Positions 24,671 to 33,565 of a stretch of DNA of 60,671 nucleotides are shown here, in pieces; position 1 is the first letter of the stretch, and the number at the start of each line of letters is the position of its first letter. The DNA is from JBBDWR01 sp040902745. Lineage in GTDB: Bacteria > Actinomycetota > UBA4738 > HRBIN12. The notes beneath the pieces were generated by a model. It did no database searches, was not told where the DNA came from, and saw only the letters and a list, made by a program, of their open reading frames with translations. Both the position numbers and the translations under genes were made by a program. The DNA lies in NCBI GenBank assembly GCA_040902745.1, contig JBBDWR010000027.1, positions 1-60,671 on the forward strand, written 5' to 3'.

Positions 24671-24793
24671 ATGATCGGACATCTCGCAAGCACCGAACTT
24701 CCGCTCCTCGAGCAGGGAGCGGTGCAGTTCATCCTGTTCGGTGTGATGGTCGTGCTCATCTACATCTTGCTGAAGATCACGATCGCCAAGTAG
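24671..24793 (+). CDS. 40-residue single-helix membrane protein at the end of the b6f-like operon
   Basis: This small ORF follows the 248-residue gene by 10 bp with a GGAG ribosome-binding site. The product starts MIGHLASTELPLLEQG and has one hydrophobic helix of about 20 residues, ending LLKITIAK. This layout resembles the tiny single-helix subunits (PetG/PetL/PetN-like) of b6f complexes, but homology cannot be claimed from sequence this short. Its stop directly abuts the convergent rex stop. Confidence 0.62.
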   Translation: MIGHLASTELPLLEQGAVQFILFGVMVVLIYILLKITIAK

Positions 24794-25477
24794 CTACGGG
24801 CCGGTGACGTCGGCGACGGCCTTGCCGCGCCGCTTGACCTCCGCGATCGTCGCCTTCCGTTGCTCGTAGTACGCGAGGATCTGCAGTTCGATCGCCAGGT
24901 CGACCTTGCGCAGCGAGACCCCGGCCGGAACGTTCACGACGATCGGCGCGAAGTTCAGGATCGAACGGATCCCGGCGTCGATCATCCGGTCCGCGACCTC
25001 CTGCACCGCGGCGGCGGGGGTGCAGACCACGCCGATCGAGACCTGGTGCTCGGCGACGATCTCGGGGAGCTCGTCGATGTGTTGGATCGTCAATCCGCCC
25101 ACCATCTCCCCGACCTTCGCGGGATCGCGATCGACCAGGGCGACCGTCTGGAATCCCCGCTCGGAGAACCCCTTGTAGTTCGCGAGCGCGTGACCGAGGT
25201 TGCCGATGCCCGCGATCGCGATCGGCCACGGCTGGGTCAGTCCGAGCTCCCGGCGGATCTGGTGGATCAGGTAGGCGACGTCGTAGCCGACCCCGCGGGT
25301 GCCGTAGGACCCGAGGTGGGAAAGATCCTTGCGCACCTTGGCCGAGTTCACGCCGGCTGCCTCTGCCAGCGCTTCGGAAGAGATCGTGGTCGCGCCGCCC
25401 TCCGCGATGTCCACGAGGGCTCGCAGGTAGATCGGCAGCCGGGCGACGGTCGCCTCGGGGATCGACCCCTTCTTCAC
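24794..25477 (-). CDS. rex: Redox-sensing transcriptional repressor Rex
   Basis: Rex binds NADH/NAD+ and represses respiratory genes when the ratio is low. This 227-residue protein has the winged-helix N-terminus (VARLPIYLRALVDIAEGGATTISSEALAEAAGVNSAKVRKDLSHLGSYG is split here only by description), the Rossmann glycine motif IAGIGNLGHALANY near residue 90, VALVDRDPAKVG, and the C-terminal swapped helix AYYEQRKATI. GTG 25477 is chosen as the first good start; a longer reading has no start codon with family-like sequence. Three matching operators lie in this window, two at nuo and one at the b6f-like operon. Confidence 0.95.
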   Translation of the reverse strand: MKKGSIPEATVARLPIYLRALVDIAEGGATTISSEALAEAAGVNSAKVRKDLSHLGSYGTRGVGYDVAYLIHQIRRELGLTQPWPIAIAGIGNLGHALANYKGFSERGFQTVALVDRDPAKVGEMVGGLTIQHIDELPEIVAEHQVSIGVVCTPAAAVQEVADRMIDAGIRSILNFAPIVVNVPAGVSLRKVDLAIELQILAYYEQRKATIAEVKRRGKAVADVTGP

Positions 25478-25637
25478 GCCCGGCCCGTGTGTGTTGGTGA
25501 CGGCACTGCCGGATAGTAGCCTGCGCCCGCCACCGTTCTCAAATGCACGAGCAGGGGAGAACGTCGGTGCGCACCGATCCCGGAACCGATGCGGTGCAAG
25601 AAGTCGAGTCGCCGCCGGCGACCGGCATCGGCAAAGA

Positions 25638-25874
25638 TCACTCCAGGAGCGCCCGCAATCCCGCAGGGTCGACCGAGATCTCGAAGGCATCCTCACCGTC
25701 GATCTCGATCACCGGGATCCGGATCCCGTACTCCAGCTCCAAAACATCGTCGGACTCGACGTCGATCTCCTCGAACACGAACGGCGTCCTTCGACGCTGC
25801 GTCAGCACCACCTCGCGAGCCACGTCGCACAGGTGGCAGCCGGGGCGTGAGTAGAGGACGACGCGGTGACCCAT
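25638..25874 (-). CDS. Glutaredoxin-like protein
   Basis: This 78-residue thioredoxin-fold protein has the redox motif RPGCHLCD at residues 10-17, a Val-Pro cis-proline (IRIPVIEIDGE) and no signal peptide, as in the small glutaredoxin-like DUF836/YruB group. The target is unknown. It lies 160 bp upstream of rex on the same strand. I see no clear gene or Rex operator in the 25478-25637 gap. Confidence 0.83.
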   Translation of the reverse strand: MGHRVVLYSRPGCHLCDVAREVVLTQRRRTPFVFEEIDVESDDVLELEYGIRIPVIEIDGEDAFEISVDPAGLRALLE

Positions 25875-25971
25875 CGAGGCCGATGCTAGCCGAGCGCGTC
25901 CCCACCCCGGACAGCTGAGGACCCCCGGGCGAGGCTCGCGGCCCGGTCGCCGGATGGGAGGATAGGCGGCG

Positions 25972-26556
25972 ATGGAAGACCGAGATCGACGCGATCTGGA
26001 GCTGCACCGGCGGATCCTCGAGGGAGACGAGGCAGCTTTCGAGGACCTCTACCGGACCTACGGCTCCCCTGCTTATGGTCTGGCGACCCGCGTGACGGGG
26101 CAGCCCGCACTGGGACAGGAAGTAGTGCACGACGCGTTCTTGGCTCTGTGGAGGGCGCCCGAGGCCTTCGACCCCGCCCGTGGCAGCCTTCGGACCTTCC
26201 TACTGTCGCTGGTGCACCATCGAGCGGTGGACACGGTCCGCCGAGAGGACCGCCTGCGGAAACGCGGCCAGCGAGCTGCGAACCTCGAGCCGGTTCGTGG
26301 CGAAGATGTTGCGGAGGACGTGGTCCACGACACCTTCCTCGTGCAGCGACGCAAGGAGGTCCGAGAAGCCATGGAGACGCTCCCCCCGGAACAGAAGCAG
26401 GTGCTCGACCTGGCATACTTCGGCGGCTACACGCAGGCACGGATCGCCGAGGAGATCGGGATCCCGGTGGGGACGGTGAAGACCCGCACGATGGCCGCGA
26501 TGCGAAAGCTTCGGGCCGCCCTCCGGCACGAGAGCGAGATCACCGAGGGGACATGA
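25972..26556 (+). CDS. ECF-family RNA polymerase sigma factor (SigK-like)
   Basis: The 194-residue sigma factor contains region 2 (DEAAFEDLYRTYGSPAYGLATRVTG, VVHDAFLALWR, LLSLVHHRAVDTVRRE) and region 4 (METLPPEQKQVLDLAYFGGYTQ, PVGTVKTRTMAAMRKLR). Co-encoding with an RskA-type anti-sigma factor (ATGA overlap) matches the SigK group. The target genes may include the transporter, TPR and DUF4331 genes downstream. The 97-bp divergent region with the glutaredoxin gene would hold its promoter, but I could not fix it. Confidence 0.92.
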   Translation: MEDRDRRDLELHRRILEGDEAAFEDLYRTYGSPAYGLATRVTGQPALGQEVVHDAFLALWRAPEAFDPARGSLRTFLLSLVHHRAVDTVRREDRLRKRGQRAANLEPVRGEDVAEDVVHDTFLVQRRKEVREAMETLPPEQKQVLDLAYFGGYTQARIAEEIGIPVGTVKTRTMAAMRKLRAALRHESEITEGT

Positions 26557-27320
26557 CGGAGACGACCGACCGCCACGACGAGATCGACGAGCTGCTCGCC
26601 GGCTACGCGCTGCGCAGCCTCACCGGCGCGGACGCGATCCGTGCCGACCGGCTGCTCGCCGACCACGTGCCCGATTGCGACCAGTGCCGCACGACCCTGA
26701 TGGACTTCGCGGACCTCACCGGGGAACTCGGCCTCGCGGTCGATCCGCAGACCCCGCCGGATCTGGTGCTCCAGCGCCTGCGGCGCGAGATCGCCGAGCC
26801 GTCTGCCGCTGCAACCCGCCCCGGCGCAAGCGGTAGGCGGCGCTTGCGTGGCGGCGCGATCGTCGCGGCGGCAGCGAGCATCGTCGCACTCGTCGTCGTC
26901 TCCGGCATCGCCCTGCAACTGGGATCACGCGCGAACCGCGCCGAGGACCTTCGAGCCCGGCTCGGCAACGTGATCGACACGGTGCGACAGGGAGGAGAGC
27001 TGAATCCGCTCGACGGCGAAGGAGGCCGGCCCGACGGAGAGCTCGTCGAGGTCAGCGCCCCGCAAGCCGAGCGGATGTACCTCTACGGCACGGAGGTCCC
27101 CCAGCCCGCCCCCGGCAACGTCTATCGAGCGTGGCTCGGGAACGTCGAGGGCGACTGGGACATCGCAGGCGAGTTCGTTCCCGACGACGCCGGCTGGGTG
27201 GTGATCGGTCTGACGGTCGACCCCGCCTACGATCGGATCGTGATCTGCGAGGAGCCGGTCGGCACTGCCCCTTCGACTCCCGGCCCGCAGGTCCGCTGGG
27301 TTACGCAGATCGGCAGCTGA
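26553..27320 (+). CDS. RskA-type transmembrane anti-sigma factor
   Basis: This 255-residue protein has an N-terminal anti-sigma domain with a zinc-binding HxxxCxxC-type motif (His38, Cys42, Cys45), a single helix near 109-129 (GAIVAAAASIVALVVVSGIAL) and an extracytoplasmic RskA C-terminal domain (AERMYLYGTEVPQPAPGNVY, VIGLTVDPAYD). It should sequester the upstream sigma factor and release it after proteolysis. The ATG overlaps the sigma stop by 4 bp. Confidence 0.9.
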   Translation: MTETTDRHDEIDELLAGYALRSLTGADAIRADRLLADHVPDCDQCRTTLMDFADLTGELGLAVDPQTPPDLVLQRLRREIAEPSAAATRPGASGRRRLRGGAIVAAAASIVALVVVSGIALQLGSRANRAEDLRARLGNVIDTVRQGGELNPLDGEGGRPDGELVEVSAPQAERMYLYGTEVPQPAPGNVYRAWLGNVEGDWDIAGEFVPDDAGWVVIGLTVDPAYDRIVICEEPVGTAPSTPGPQVRWVTQIGS

Positions 27321-27334
27321 CGTTCACGACCGCC

Positions 27335-28831
27335 TTACAGCTCCGCGATCCCCCGAAACGTCAGGACGAGCCCCACGAGGACGACGGCCGCGGACGAGAC
27401 CACCGGGATCGCGCGGCCGAGGCGCGATGACATCCTGCCCGCGACCGCGTCGCCGGCGCGGATCGTCACCAACCCGACGACGACCAGTGCCGCTGCGAGA
27501 CCGACGCTGAAGGCCCCGATCAGCGCCAGACCGAAACCCACCCGATGTAGCGACACCGCGGAGAGCAGTACGACCAGCGCAGTGGGTGACGGAAGGATCC
27601 CCCCGGCCACCGCGAGAGCGACCAGCCCCTTGCGGGAGAGCACCGGGGCGTCGGGCACCACGTGGTCATGGACGCCCAGCCCATGATCGTGCGCATGCGG
27701 TGTATGCCGCGCGTTCGGTGCGTGGTCGTGTGGCGCGTGGTGCGCCGCACCGGGTGCATGCTCGGCCGTGCCCGCTGAGGGCCCGCGCTCAGACCACACG
27801 CCGAGGCGACGAACGAGCAGGAGCGCGCCGAGTCCGACCGCCACGAGGCCGGATGCGACCCCGAGCCACGGATAGACCTGCTCCGGACGGAACGTTCGCT
27901 CAAGGCTCATCACGAGCACACCGAGCCCCAAGACCGATGCCGTGTGCATAACCGCGACCGCGCCCCCGACCGCGACGGCTTGACGCACGCGCGCGCCGGA
28001 GCCGACCAGGTAGCCGGCCATCAGGGTCTTGCCGTGTCCGGGCCCCATCGCATGGAGCGCACCGAAGCCCGCGGCGAGCAGTAGGCCCAGCCCTAACACG
28101 AGCGGGGTGGACCCGCGACCGAGCAGTCCGGCGAACCCGCCGTCCTGCTTCGTGGCGGGCGCCGCGGCGTCTGCGGCGACGCCACACCGATGAAGCGGCA
28201 TGGCGTCGGAGGCGCCCGGCGCGTACGCGACACGCGCTTGCCGAACATCCGGCGGGCTCGACAGCAGGTCCTCGGGGTAAGCGCGCAACCGGTCGCTCTC
28301 GCTGTCGCCGGGCACCGACGACGACGAGATCGCCGTACCACCGCTCGCGATCGCCGTGATCTCTCGCCACCCGATCCGCTCTTCGTCGTTGGTGTCCCGA
28401 AGCGTCAACGTGCCCCGATCGGCGATCGCGCCCATGAACCCGGCCTCGAGGCGGAGCACCAAGAGTTCGCCCTGTCCGGGGGTGGCCCGCGCCGTGGCGC
28501 AGGTCACGCGCAGCGCCACCGCCGCTCCGTTCACATCGACGCGCAGCCCGCGCGCGAGATCGGTCGCTCGTGCTCGCGCCCACGCGTCCAGTTCTGTGCC
28601 CTCCAGATCTCCGTTTTCGTTGGCGTCGATCGCCGGGCGCTCCTGCTGGGTCGGGATCTCGGCGAGGTCCACCACGTAGTCGATGTCCACCCGGCCGGGC
28701 GAGAGCTGCAGCCCGGCGTAGCGATTGACGGTGAAGTTGCCGAGGGGGTGCGCCGACGCCGCAGCTGCGGGCACCACGACCACGATCCCGGTGATCGCGA
28801 GCGCGGAGAGGATGCGGCGGAGCGCCCTCAC
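27335..28831 (-). CDS. NicO/HupE-type nickel/cobalt transporter with His-rich loop and EF-hand-like segment
   Basis: This 498-residue protein has a signal peptide and an extracytoplasmic N-domain (AHPLGNFTVNRYAGLQL) that contains an EF-hand-like loop (DANENGDLEGTEL, about 69-81). The membrane part has the NicO/RcnA core FGALHAMGPGHGKTLMAGYL, then a cytoplasmic loop of about 40 residues rich in His (near 365-405) and SPTALVVLLSAVSLHRVG. The family moves Ni2+ or Co2+; direction is unknown. The GTG overlaps the TPR stop (GTGA), so it is in an operon with the TPR protein. It is convergent with the anti-sigma gene (14-bp gap). Confidence 0.85.
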   Translation of the reverse strand: MRALRRILSALAITGIVVVVPAAAASAHPLGNFTVNRYAGLQLSPGRVDIDYVVDLAEIPTQQERPAIDANENGDLEGTELDAWARARATDLARGLRVDVNGAAVALRVTCATARATPGQGELLVLRLEAGFMGAIADRGTLTLRDTNDEERIGWREITAIASGGTAISSSSVPGDSESDRLRAYPEDLLSSPPDVRQARVAYAPGASDAMPLHRCGVAADAAAPATKQDGGFAGLLGRGSTPLVLGLGLLLAAGFGALHAMGPGHGKTLMAGYLVGSGARVRQAVAVGGAVAVMHTASVLGLGVLVMSLERTFRPEQVYPWLGVASGLVAVGLGALLLVRRLGVWSERGPSAGTAEHAPGAAHHAPHDHAPNARHTPHAHDHGLGVHDHVVPDAPVLSRKGLVALAVAGGILPSPTALVVLLSAVSLHRVGFGLALIGAFSVGLAAALVVVGLVTIRAGDAVAGRMSSRLGRAIPVVSSAAVVLVGLVLTFRGIAEL

Positions 28832-30204
28832 GCCGCACCCCCCAGTCGCGCGACCGTGCGCTCTGCGATCGGCGCATGGAGCGCGGAGAAGTTCGGATCG
28901 ATCCGCAGCGCCGAGCGCAGATCCCGAAGGGCGCCGTCACTGTCGCTCAACCCCAGCCGGATCATCCCGGCGTGGTAGAGCAACAGCGCGTCGCGCGTGC
29001 CCAGATGCAGCGCCCTCCGGGAGAACGCGAGCGCCGCTCGGTCGTTGCCGTTCGCGTGCAAGGCCCACGCCATCGCGTCGGCGACGTGGATGCTGTGCCG
29101 ACGCTCCCACTCTGCCTGCGCGGCGCGCAGCGCTATCGCAGGATCGCCGTGGTCGGCCTCGAACAATGCGATCTCGAGGTCGACGTTGACGCCGTTCGCC
29201 GCCGAGAGCTGCTGTATCGCACGGACGACGTCGCGCTGCTGGTCGGCCTCTTGCGTCCGGCCGGCGGCCTGGAGCAGCTCGGACAGCCAGATCAGATGCT
29301 CCGCGGCCGGGTAACGGGCCACGACCTCCTCGTACCCGGCGATCGCACGATCGAGGTCGCCGCGCACGTACGCGATGCGGGCGAGGCCGGCTTGGGCGGG
29401 AACGAAGCTCGGATCGAGCGTAACCGCGCGCCGATAGTCGCGGGCCGCGCCGGCCACGTCGCCGGAGCCCCGCCGCAACTCACCGGTGTGGAACGCGGCC
29501 CAAGCCGCGTCGGAGGCGGATCCGGCGGCCGATTCTGCCTGGGTCATCGCCTCGATCGCTCCGCTCGTGTCGCCCTGGAGCTCACGGGCATACGACACGC
29601 GCGAGTACGCGGCGACGCCCGGCTCGGTGTCGACCATGCGCTGGAAGGTGGAGAAGGCGGCGTTGTACCGGCCCAACTCGATCTGGGCGTCGCCGATCAC
29701 GCCGAAGACGTCCCCGTCGAACGGATTCAACTCCGCGGCCGCACGTCCGTGCCGCTCGGCCGCAGAGAAGTCGTGGCGCGCGAGAGAGAGCGCTCCGAGG
29801 CCTACCAGAGTCTGATACGTGGGCGCGCCGTCGGCTCGTTCGAGCCGCTGTGCTTGCAGCAGCGCCTGCTCCGCGCGGGGATAGGCGGCCGGGTCCGCAG
29901 TGCTACGAGCGCGCTGGACCTCGGCCAGACCGAGCGAGGTGAGTGCCTCGGCGTCCTCGGGGTTGAGGCGCACACGCTCCTGGAGCGTCGCGACCGCGGC
30001 ATCGGCGTCGCCACCGGCCAGCGTCGTACGAAGGAGTGTCTCGGGCGCCGGAGCCGAAGCTGAAACATCGGCGCCCGGTCCGGTGGACCGCAGGAAACCG
30101 GTCCCGCCGATCAGCAGCAGGGCAACCGCTCCCACGATGATCCCCGTGACCTTGCGAAGGTTCCGACCGGGAACCTTCTTCGTGCCGAGCTCAGCAGCCT
30201 GCAT
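28828..30204 (-). CDS. Membrane-anchored TPR-repeat protein
   Basis: The 458-residue protein has one helix near the N-terminus (about 19-37, VTGIIVGAVALLLIGGTGFL), then a long array of tetratricopeptide-like repeats. Repeat-like units include DAEALTSLGLAEVQRA, YQTLVGLGALSLARHDFSAAERH, GRYNAAFSTFQRMVDTEP and RALHLGTRDALLLYHAGMIRLGLSDSDGALRDL. It probably scaffolds other proteins outside the cytoplasm. It lies between the DUF4331 gene and the transporter gene and shares an operon with the latter. Confidence 0.85.
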   Translation of the reverse strand: MQAAELGTKKVPGRNLRKVTGIIVGAVALLLIGGTGFLRSTGPGADVSASAPAPETLLRTTLAGGDADAAVATLQERVRLNPEDAEALTSLGLAEVQRARSTADPAAYPRAEQALLQAQRLERADGAPTYQTLVGLGALSLARHDFSAAERHGRAAAELNPFDGDVFGVIGDAQIELGRYNAAFSTFQRMVDTEPGVAAYSRVSYARELQGDTSGAIEAMTQAESAAGSASDAAWAAFHTGELRRGSGDVAGAARDYRRAVTLDPSFVPAQAGLARIAYVRGDLDRAIAGYEEVVARYPAAEHLIWLSELLQAAGRTQEADQQRDVVRAIQQLSAANGVNVDLEIALFEADHGDPAIALRAAQAEWERRHSIHVADAMAWALHANGNDRAALAFSRRALHLGTRDALLLYHAGMIRLGLSDSDGALRDLRSALRIDPNFSALHAPIAERTVARLGGAA

Positions 30205-30330
30205 CGTGCGTGTTCCTCTCGTCCGGTTGCGTCTTCCGGCGATCCCGGCTTCGTGGGCCGGGGTGGAGGCCCCGGTCCGGCCGTCGCGAACAACGACGGC
30301 CGGACCGTGTCCTCCTGTGAAGCGACCCGA

Positions 30331-31719
30331 TCAGTGCGGAGCGTCATCCGATCCCGAGTGCGCGTACCCCACGTAGGGGAACTCGCTCAGGAACGAGATG
30401 TCGTTCGTGTTGACCCCGTCACCGAGGGTGTTCGGGTTGTCGAGCAACTCGCCCTCGACGACCTGCAGCGAGATGTCGATCACGTCGTCGATGAGACGAC
30501 GACCGTTCGGGTAACCGGCGGTGTCTCCGCCGATCACGCCGAGCCGGCTGCACCCGGAGGCGCAGGGATCGATCGACATGTTCAGCCGCAGCATCTCGCT
30601 GGGCGTCACGCCGTCGGGCTGGTTCAGCCCGTCGACACCCGTCAGGAAGACCGCGATCAGGTCCTCCCGCTGGACGCCGGGCGTGGTGTCGTCGGAGTCG
30701 GGGATGTCCAAGCCGTACACGGCGTTGAGCAGCCTCGGGAGCTCCGGGTCGTTCACGTAGTCGAGGAACTGCCCGTCGTTGATGGGCTTGGACGCGTTGA
30801 ACCTGTCCTTGTCCTTGACCGGGATCACGACCTCGTTCACCAGCGGGGAACCAAGGCGGGAGATGCGAACCATGTCGCCCGCACGTGACTGTCCGCCGGT
30901 GTTGTTGTTGATCACCATGCTCTTGCGCGACACCGTGGACCACACACCGACGATCGGGTTCGCACCCGCGTCGCGGCCCGCCGCCAGCTTGTTCTTCGGC
31001 ACCTGGAGGGCGGCCGTCTGCACGTTGAAGCCCGCGAGCGTGTCGTCGCCGACCTCTGTCAGGTCCCCGCCGTACAGCAGGTCGAACACCCGCAGATCCA
31101 GGAAGAACGCGTCGTCGGACTGTCCGGTCCAGCTCTTGCTGGAGTCGTTGCCGAACGACGTGGTGCCCTCATCGGAGAGCGCCTCGAAGTCGGGCATCGA
31201 CGCCGCGCCGACGTTGCTCGGTACGACCACCGCGTCGTCGACGAGCGTCTTCGTCTGACCACCGACATTGATGCGCTGCAGGTCGTAGGTCTGGTAGAAG
31301 AGCAGGTTCTCGTCATCGAGCGAGGTGACCGCACCGTTGTTGTAGAGGAAGGAGTTCCCCCCGCCGCGACGGTGATCGGAGAACCTCCAGCGATAGATGA
31401 TGTTCGCCTTGGCATCGCCGTCGTTGTCGATGTTGATGTCGTAGTTGGTGCCCGTGGCGAACGTGTAGAAGTTCGGCCCGCCTGCGGGCTCCGAGAACGG
31501 CAGCCACGAAGCGATCAAGTTGACCTTCGTGTCGTCGTTCTCATCGACGAACGCCCAGACGTCCGTCGTGTCGGCCTGAGGATCGGCCGAGATCAGTGGT
31601 GCCTCGCGGTGACTCGACGCGACGCCGGCGGTCGGGGCGAGGCCTGTGAGCAGGCCGGCTCCCACCGTCATCGTCGCGGCGGCTGCGAGGGCACGCTTGC
31701 CGAGTTTCGTGAAGCGCAA
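30331..31719 (-). CDS. Secreted DUF4331 protein
   Basis: The 462-residue protein has a signal peptide (about residues 1-35) and then SSHREAPLIS at 35-44, the defining start of DUF4331 proteins, followed by DTTDVWAFVDENDD and a long Asp/Asn-rich sequence. DUF4331 has no established activity. The start is TTG at 31719: AAGGAGGG lies about 6 bp upstream, which makes it convincing despite the rare codon, and the upstream in-frame residues do not resemble a signal peptide. A 126-bp gap separates it from the TPR gene. Confidence 0.87.
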   Translation of the reverse strand: MRFTKLGKRALAAAATMTVGAGLLTGLAPTAGVASSHREAPLISADPQADTTDVWAFVDENDDTKVNLIASWLPFSEPAGGPNFYTFATGTNYDINIDNDGDAKANIIYRWRFSDHRRGGGNSFLYNNGAVTSLDDENLLFYQTYDLQRINVGGQTKTLVDDAVVVPSNVGAASMPDFEALSDEGTTSFGNDSSKSWTGQSDDAFFLDLRVFDLLYGGDLTEVGDDTLAGFNVQTAALQVPKNKLAAGRDAGANPIVGVWSTVSRKSMVINNNTGGQSRAGDMVRISRLGSPLVNEVVIPVKDKDRFNASKPINDGQFLDYVNDPELPRLLNAVYGLDIPDSDDTTPGVQREDLIAVFLTGVDGLNQPDGVTPSEMLRLNMSIDPCASGCSRLGVIGGDTAGYPNGRRLIDDVIDISLQVVEGELLDNPNTLGDGVNTNDISFLSEFPYVGYAHSGSDDAPH

Positions 31720-31932
31720 GGTAAACCCTCCTTCAGATCGATCGGATCGCACGCGGAACGTGCGCGGAACAACCAGGCGGACCGCTTCCTCGCGCACCGT
31801 TGATGCGCGGGTTGGCGCTCACCCCCTTCGGCTCGGTGGCGGTCCGGGGGTGGTTCGCAGGTCGACCGACATCGGATCACCCGTCGGCATGTGACTACCC
31901 TCGGCGTGCCTGAGGCGATCCATCTCCCGAGG

Positions 31933-32640
31933 TCAGGAGTGGGATGCGACGGGTGTCGAGGCGCGGAGGAAACCCCAGAACATCGCGCACACCCCTACGG
32001 TGTTGAGCAAGGAGAAGCCCACCAGGTTCCCGGTCGCCGCGAACACCGAACCTGCTGCCACGACCGTTGCGCCGAGCGCGATCAGCGCGGTGCCTACCAG
32101 GCGAGAGCGCAGCTCGGGGGCGCCGCGCATCCTCCACGCGGACCACAGCGTCCCCACGATCAGGGCCACGTACGCAACCGTGCTCATCACCCGGGCGAGG
32201 GTCAGCACGAAGGGGTCCGCGGCGAAGACCTCCGATCCTCGAGGCAGGTCGGCGACGAGCGCCTCCTCGTCGATCATCGCCGTCCGGATCCGGTTGAACG
32301 CGAACGCCGTGGCGAACGCGAGCACGAGGAGCACGAGCGTGGTGAGCCACCCCCGCCTCGCGAGTAAGAAGACCTCCCCCGCCGCGAGGTACGGCACGGT
32401 GAGCGCGGCGCCGAACAGCCAAAAGGCGCGATACTCAGCGTCGGTCCATCCGTCCAGAGCGCCGAGCAACAGGGAGAACGACGCGACCGCATAGAGCACC
32501 AACGCGATCGCCCACAGGAGCAGGTACGGGCGGCGCCGCTGCAGGTACTGCCGCGCGAGGGCGACGGCGAACGCGACGCAGACGAGCGTCCCGAGCAACG
32601 GCCACAGCATCGGAAACTCCCACATGACGCGGGGCAGCAT
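31933..32640 (-). CDS. Seven-helix membrane protein of unknown function
   Basis: This is a 235-residue hydrophobic protein with about seven predicted transmembrane helices of 18-23 residues, starting MLPRVMWEFPMLWPLLGTLVCVAFAVALA. Short charged loops (RQYLQRRRPY, RMRGAPELRSR) and a longer loop of about 30 residues (EEALVADLPRGSEVFAADP) lie between helices. I do not recognise the family or find catalytic motifs. It lies divergent from the sugar isomerase gene and in the same orientation as the DUF4331 operon, 213 bp upstream of it. Confidence 0.65.
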   Translation of the reverse strand: MLPRVMWEFPMLWPLLGTLVCVAFAVALARQYLQRRRPYLLLWAIALVLYAVASFSLLLGALDGWTDAEYRAFWLFGAALTVPYLAAGEVFLLARRGWLTTLVLLVLAFATAFAFNRIRTAMIDEEALVADLPRGSEVFAADPFVLTLARVMSTVAYVALIVGTLWSAWRMRGAPELRSRLVGTALIALGATVVAAGSVFAATGNLVGFSLLNTVGVCAMFWGFLRASTPVASHS

Positions 32641-32702
32641 AAGCGAGCTTGCTAGGATGCCTGCGGAGCAACGGCGTCGCCCCGACGCCCATCCTCGACA
32701 CG

Positions 32703-33554
32703 ATGAGCCTTCCCGGATCCGCGCCCGACGTCCTGTTCTCCACGGCGGCCTTCTTCACACGCCCGCTCCGTGAGGGTATGCGGGCGATCGCCGACACGGG
32801 ATACCCCGGCGTCGAGGTGATGGTCACGAAGGACCCCGCGACCCAGGAGGCACATCTGCTGCGCGACCTGGCACGGGAGCACGATCTGCGGATCGCCGCG
32901 ATCCATGCCCCCTTCCTGTTGATCAGCCGGCGCGTGTTCGGCACCGACCCGATCCAGAAGATCTATCGCTCGGTGCATCTCGCGGAAGAGGTCGGCGCCC
33001 CCCTCGTCGTCGTGCATCCCCCGTATCGCTGGCAGTCCACATATCGTCGTTGGCTCACGGAACGACTCGGGGACTTCGCGGCCCGCACCGGCGTCGACAT
33101 CGCGGTCGAGAACATGTTCCCGCTACGGATGCGCGGGGAGCGTGGGGTCACGGTGCACGCGCATCAGGGGTTGGACGAGTTGGAGCGGTTCGAACACATC
33201 GTCCTTGACACCAGCCACGCCGCGGTCGACGGCCTCGACCTGCTCGGCTCGGCGGAGCGCCTCCATCCGCGCCTCACCCACGTGCACGTGTCCAACAATG
33301 CAGGCAAGGGCTGGGACTCCCACCTGCCGGTCGATCGCGGTGTGCTCCCGCTGCGCGAGCTGCTCGGTGCGATCGCCGCCCGCGGGTACACGGGATCGGT
33401 CGCGCTCGAGCTCGACATCCGATCCGAGCTGCGATCCGCGGAAGCGACACGCGCAGTGCTTCTGCGCAACCGGGAACTGTGCGAGCGATGGCTCGCGGCC
33501 GGAGCTCGCGCGATCAGTCCGGGCCGGGGCGGGGTCGCCTCGACCGCCTGCTAG
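32703..33554 (+). CDS. Sugar phosphate isomerase/epimerase-like TIM-barrel protein
   Basis: This 283-residue AP-endonuclease-2/xylose-isomerase-like TIM barrel has typical ordered segments: GYPGVEVMVT, LRIAAIHAPFLL, GAPLVVVHPP, VDIAVENMFP, HIVLDTSHAAVDG, LTHVHVSNN and GYTGSVALELD, with Glu and His residues placed as metal ligands. The substrate is unknown. A related protein is encoded near the bS22 and proC genes of mycobacteria. ATG 32703 is chosen; the upstream in-frame TTG (32649) lacks a convincing leader. Confidence 0.82.
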   Translation: MSLPGSAPDVLFSTAAFFTRPLREGMRAIADTGYPGVEVMVTKDPATQEAHLLRDLAREHDLRIAAIHAPFLLISRRVFGTDPIQKIYRSVHLAEEVGAPLVVVHPPYRWQSTYRRWLTERLGDFAARTGVDIAVENMFPLRMRGERGVTVHAHQGLDELERFEHIVLDTSHAAVDGLDLLGSAERLHPRLTHVHVSNNAGKGWDSHLPVDRGVLPLRELLGAIAARGYTGSVALELDIRSELRSAEATRAVLLRNRELCERWLAAGARAISPGRGGVASTAC

Positions 33555-33565
33555 CCTGAGCGCCG

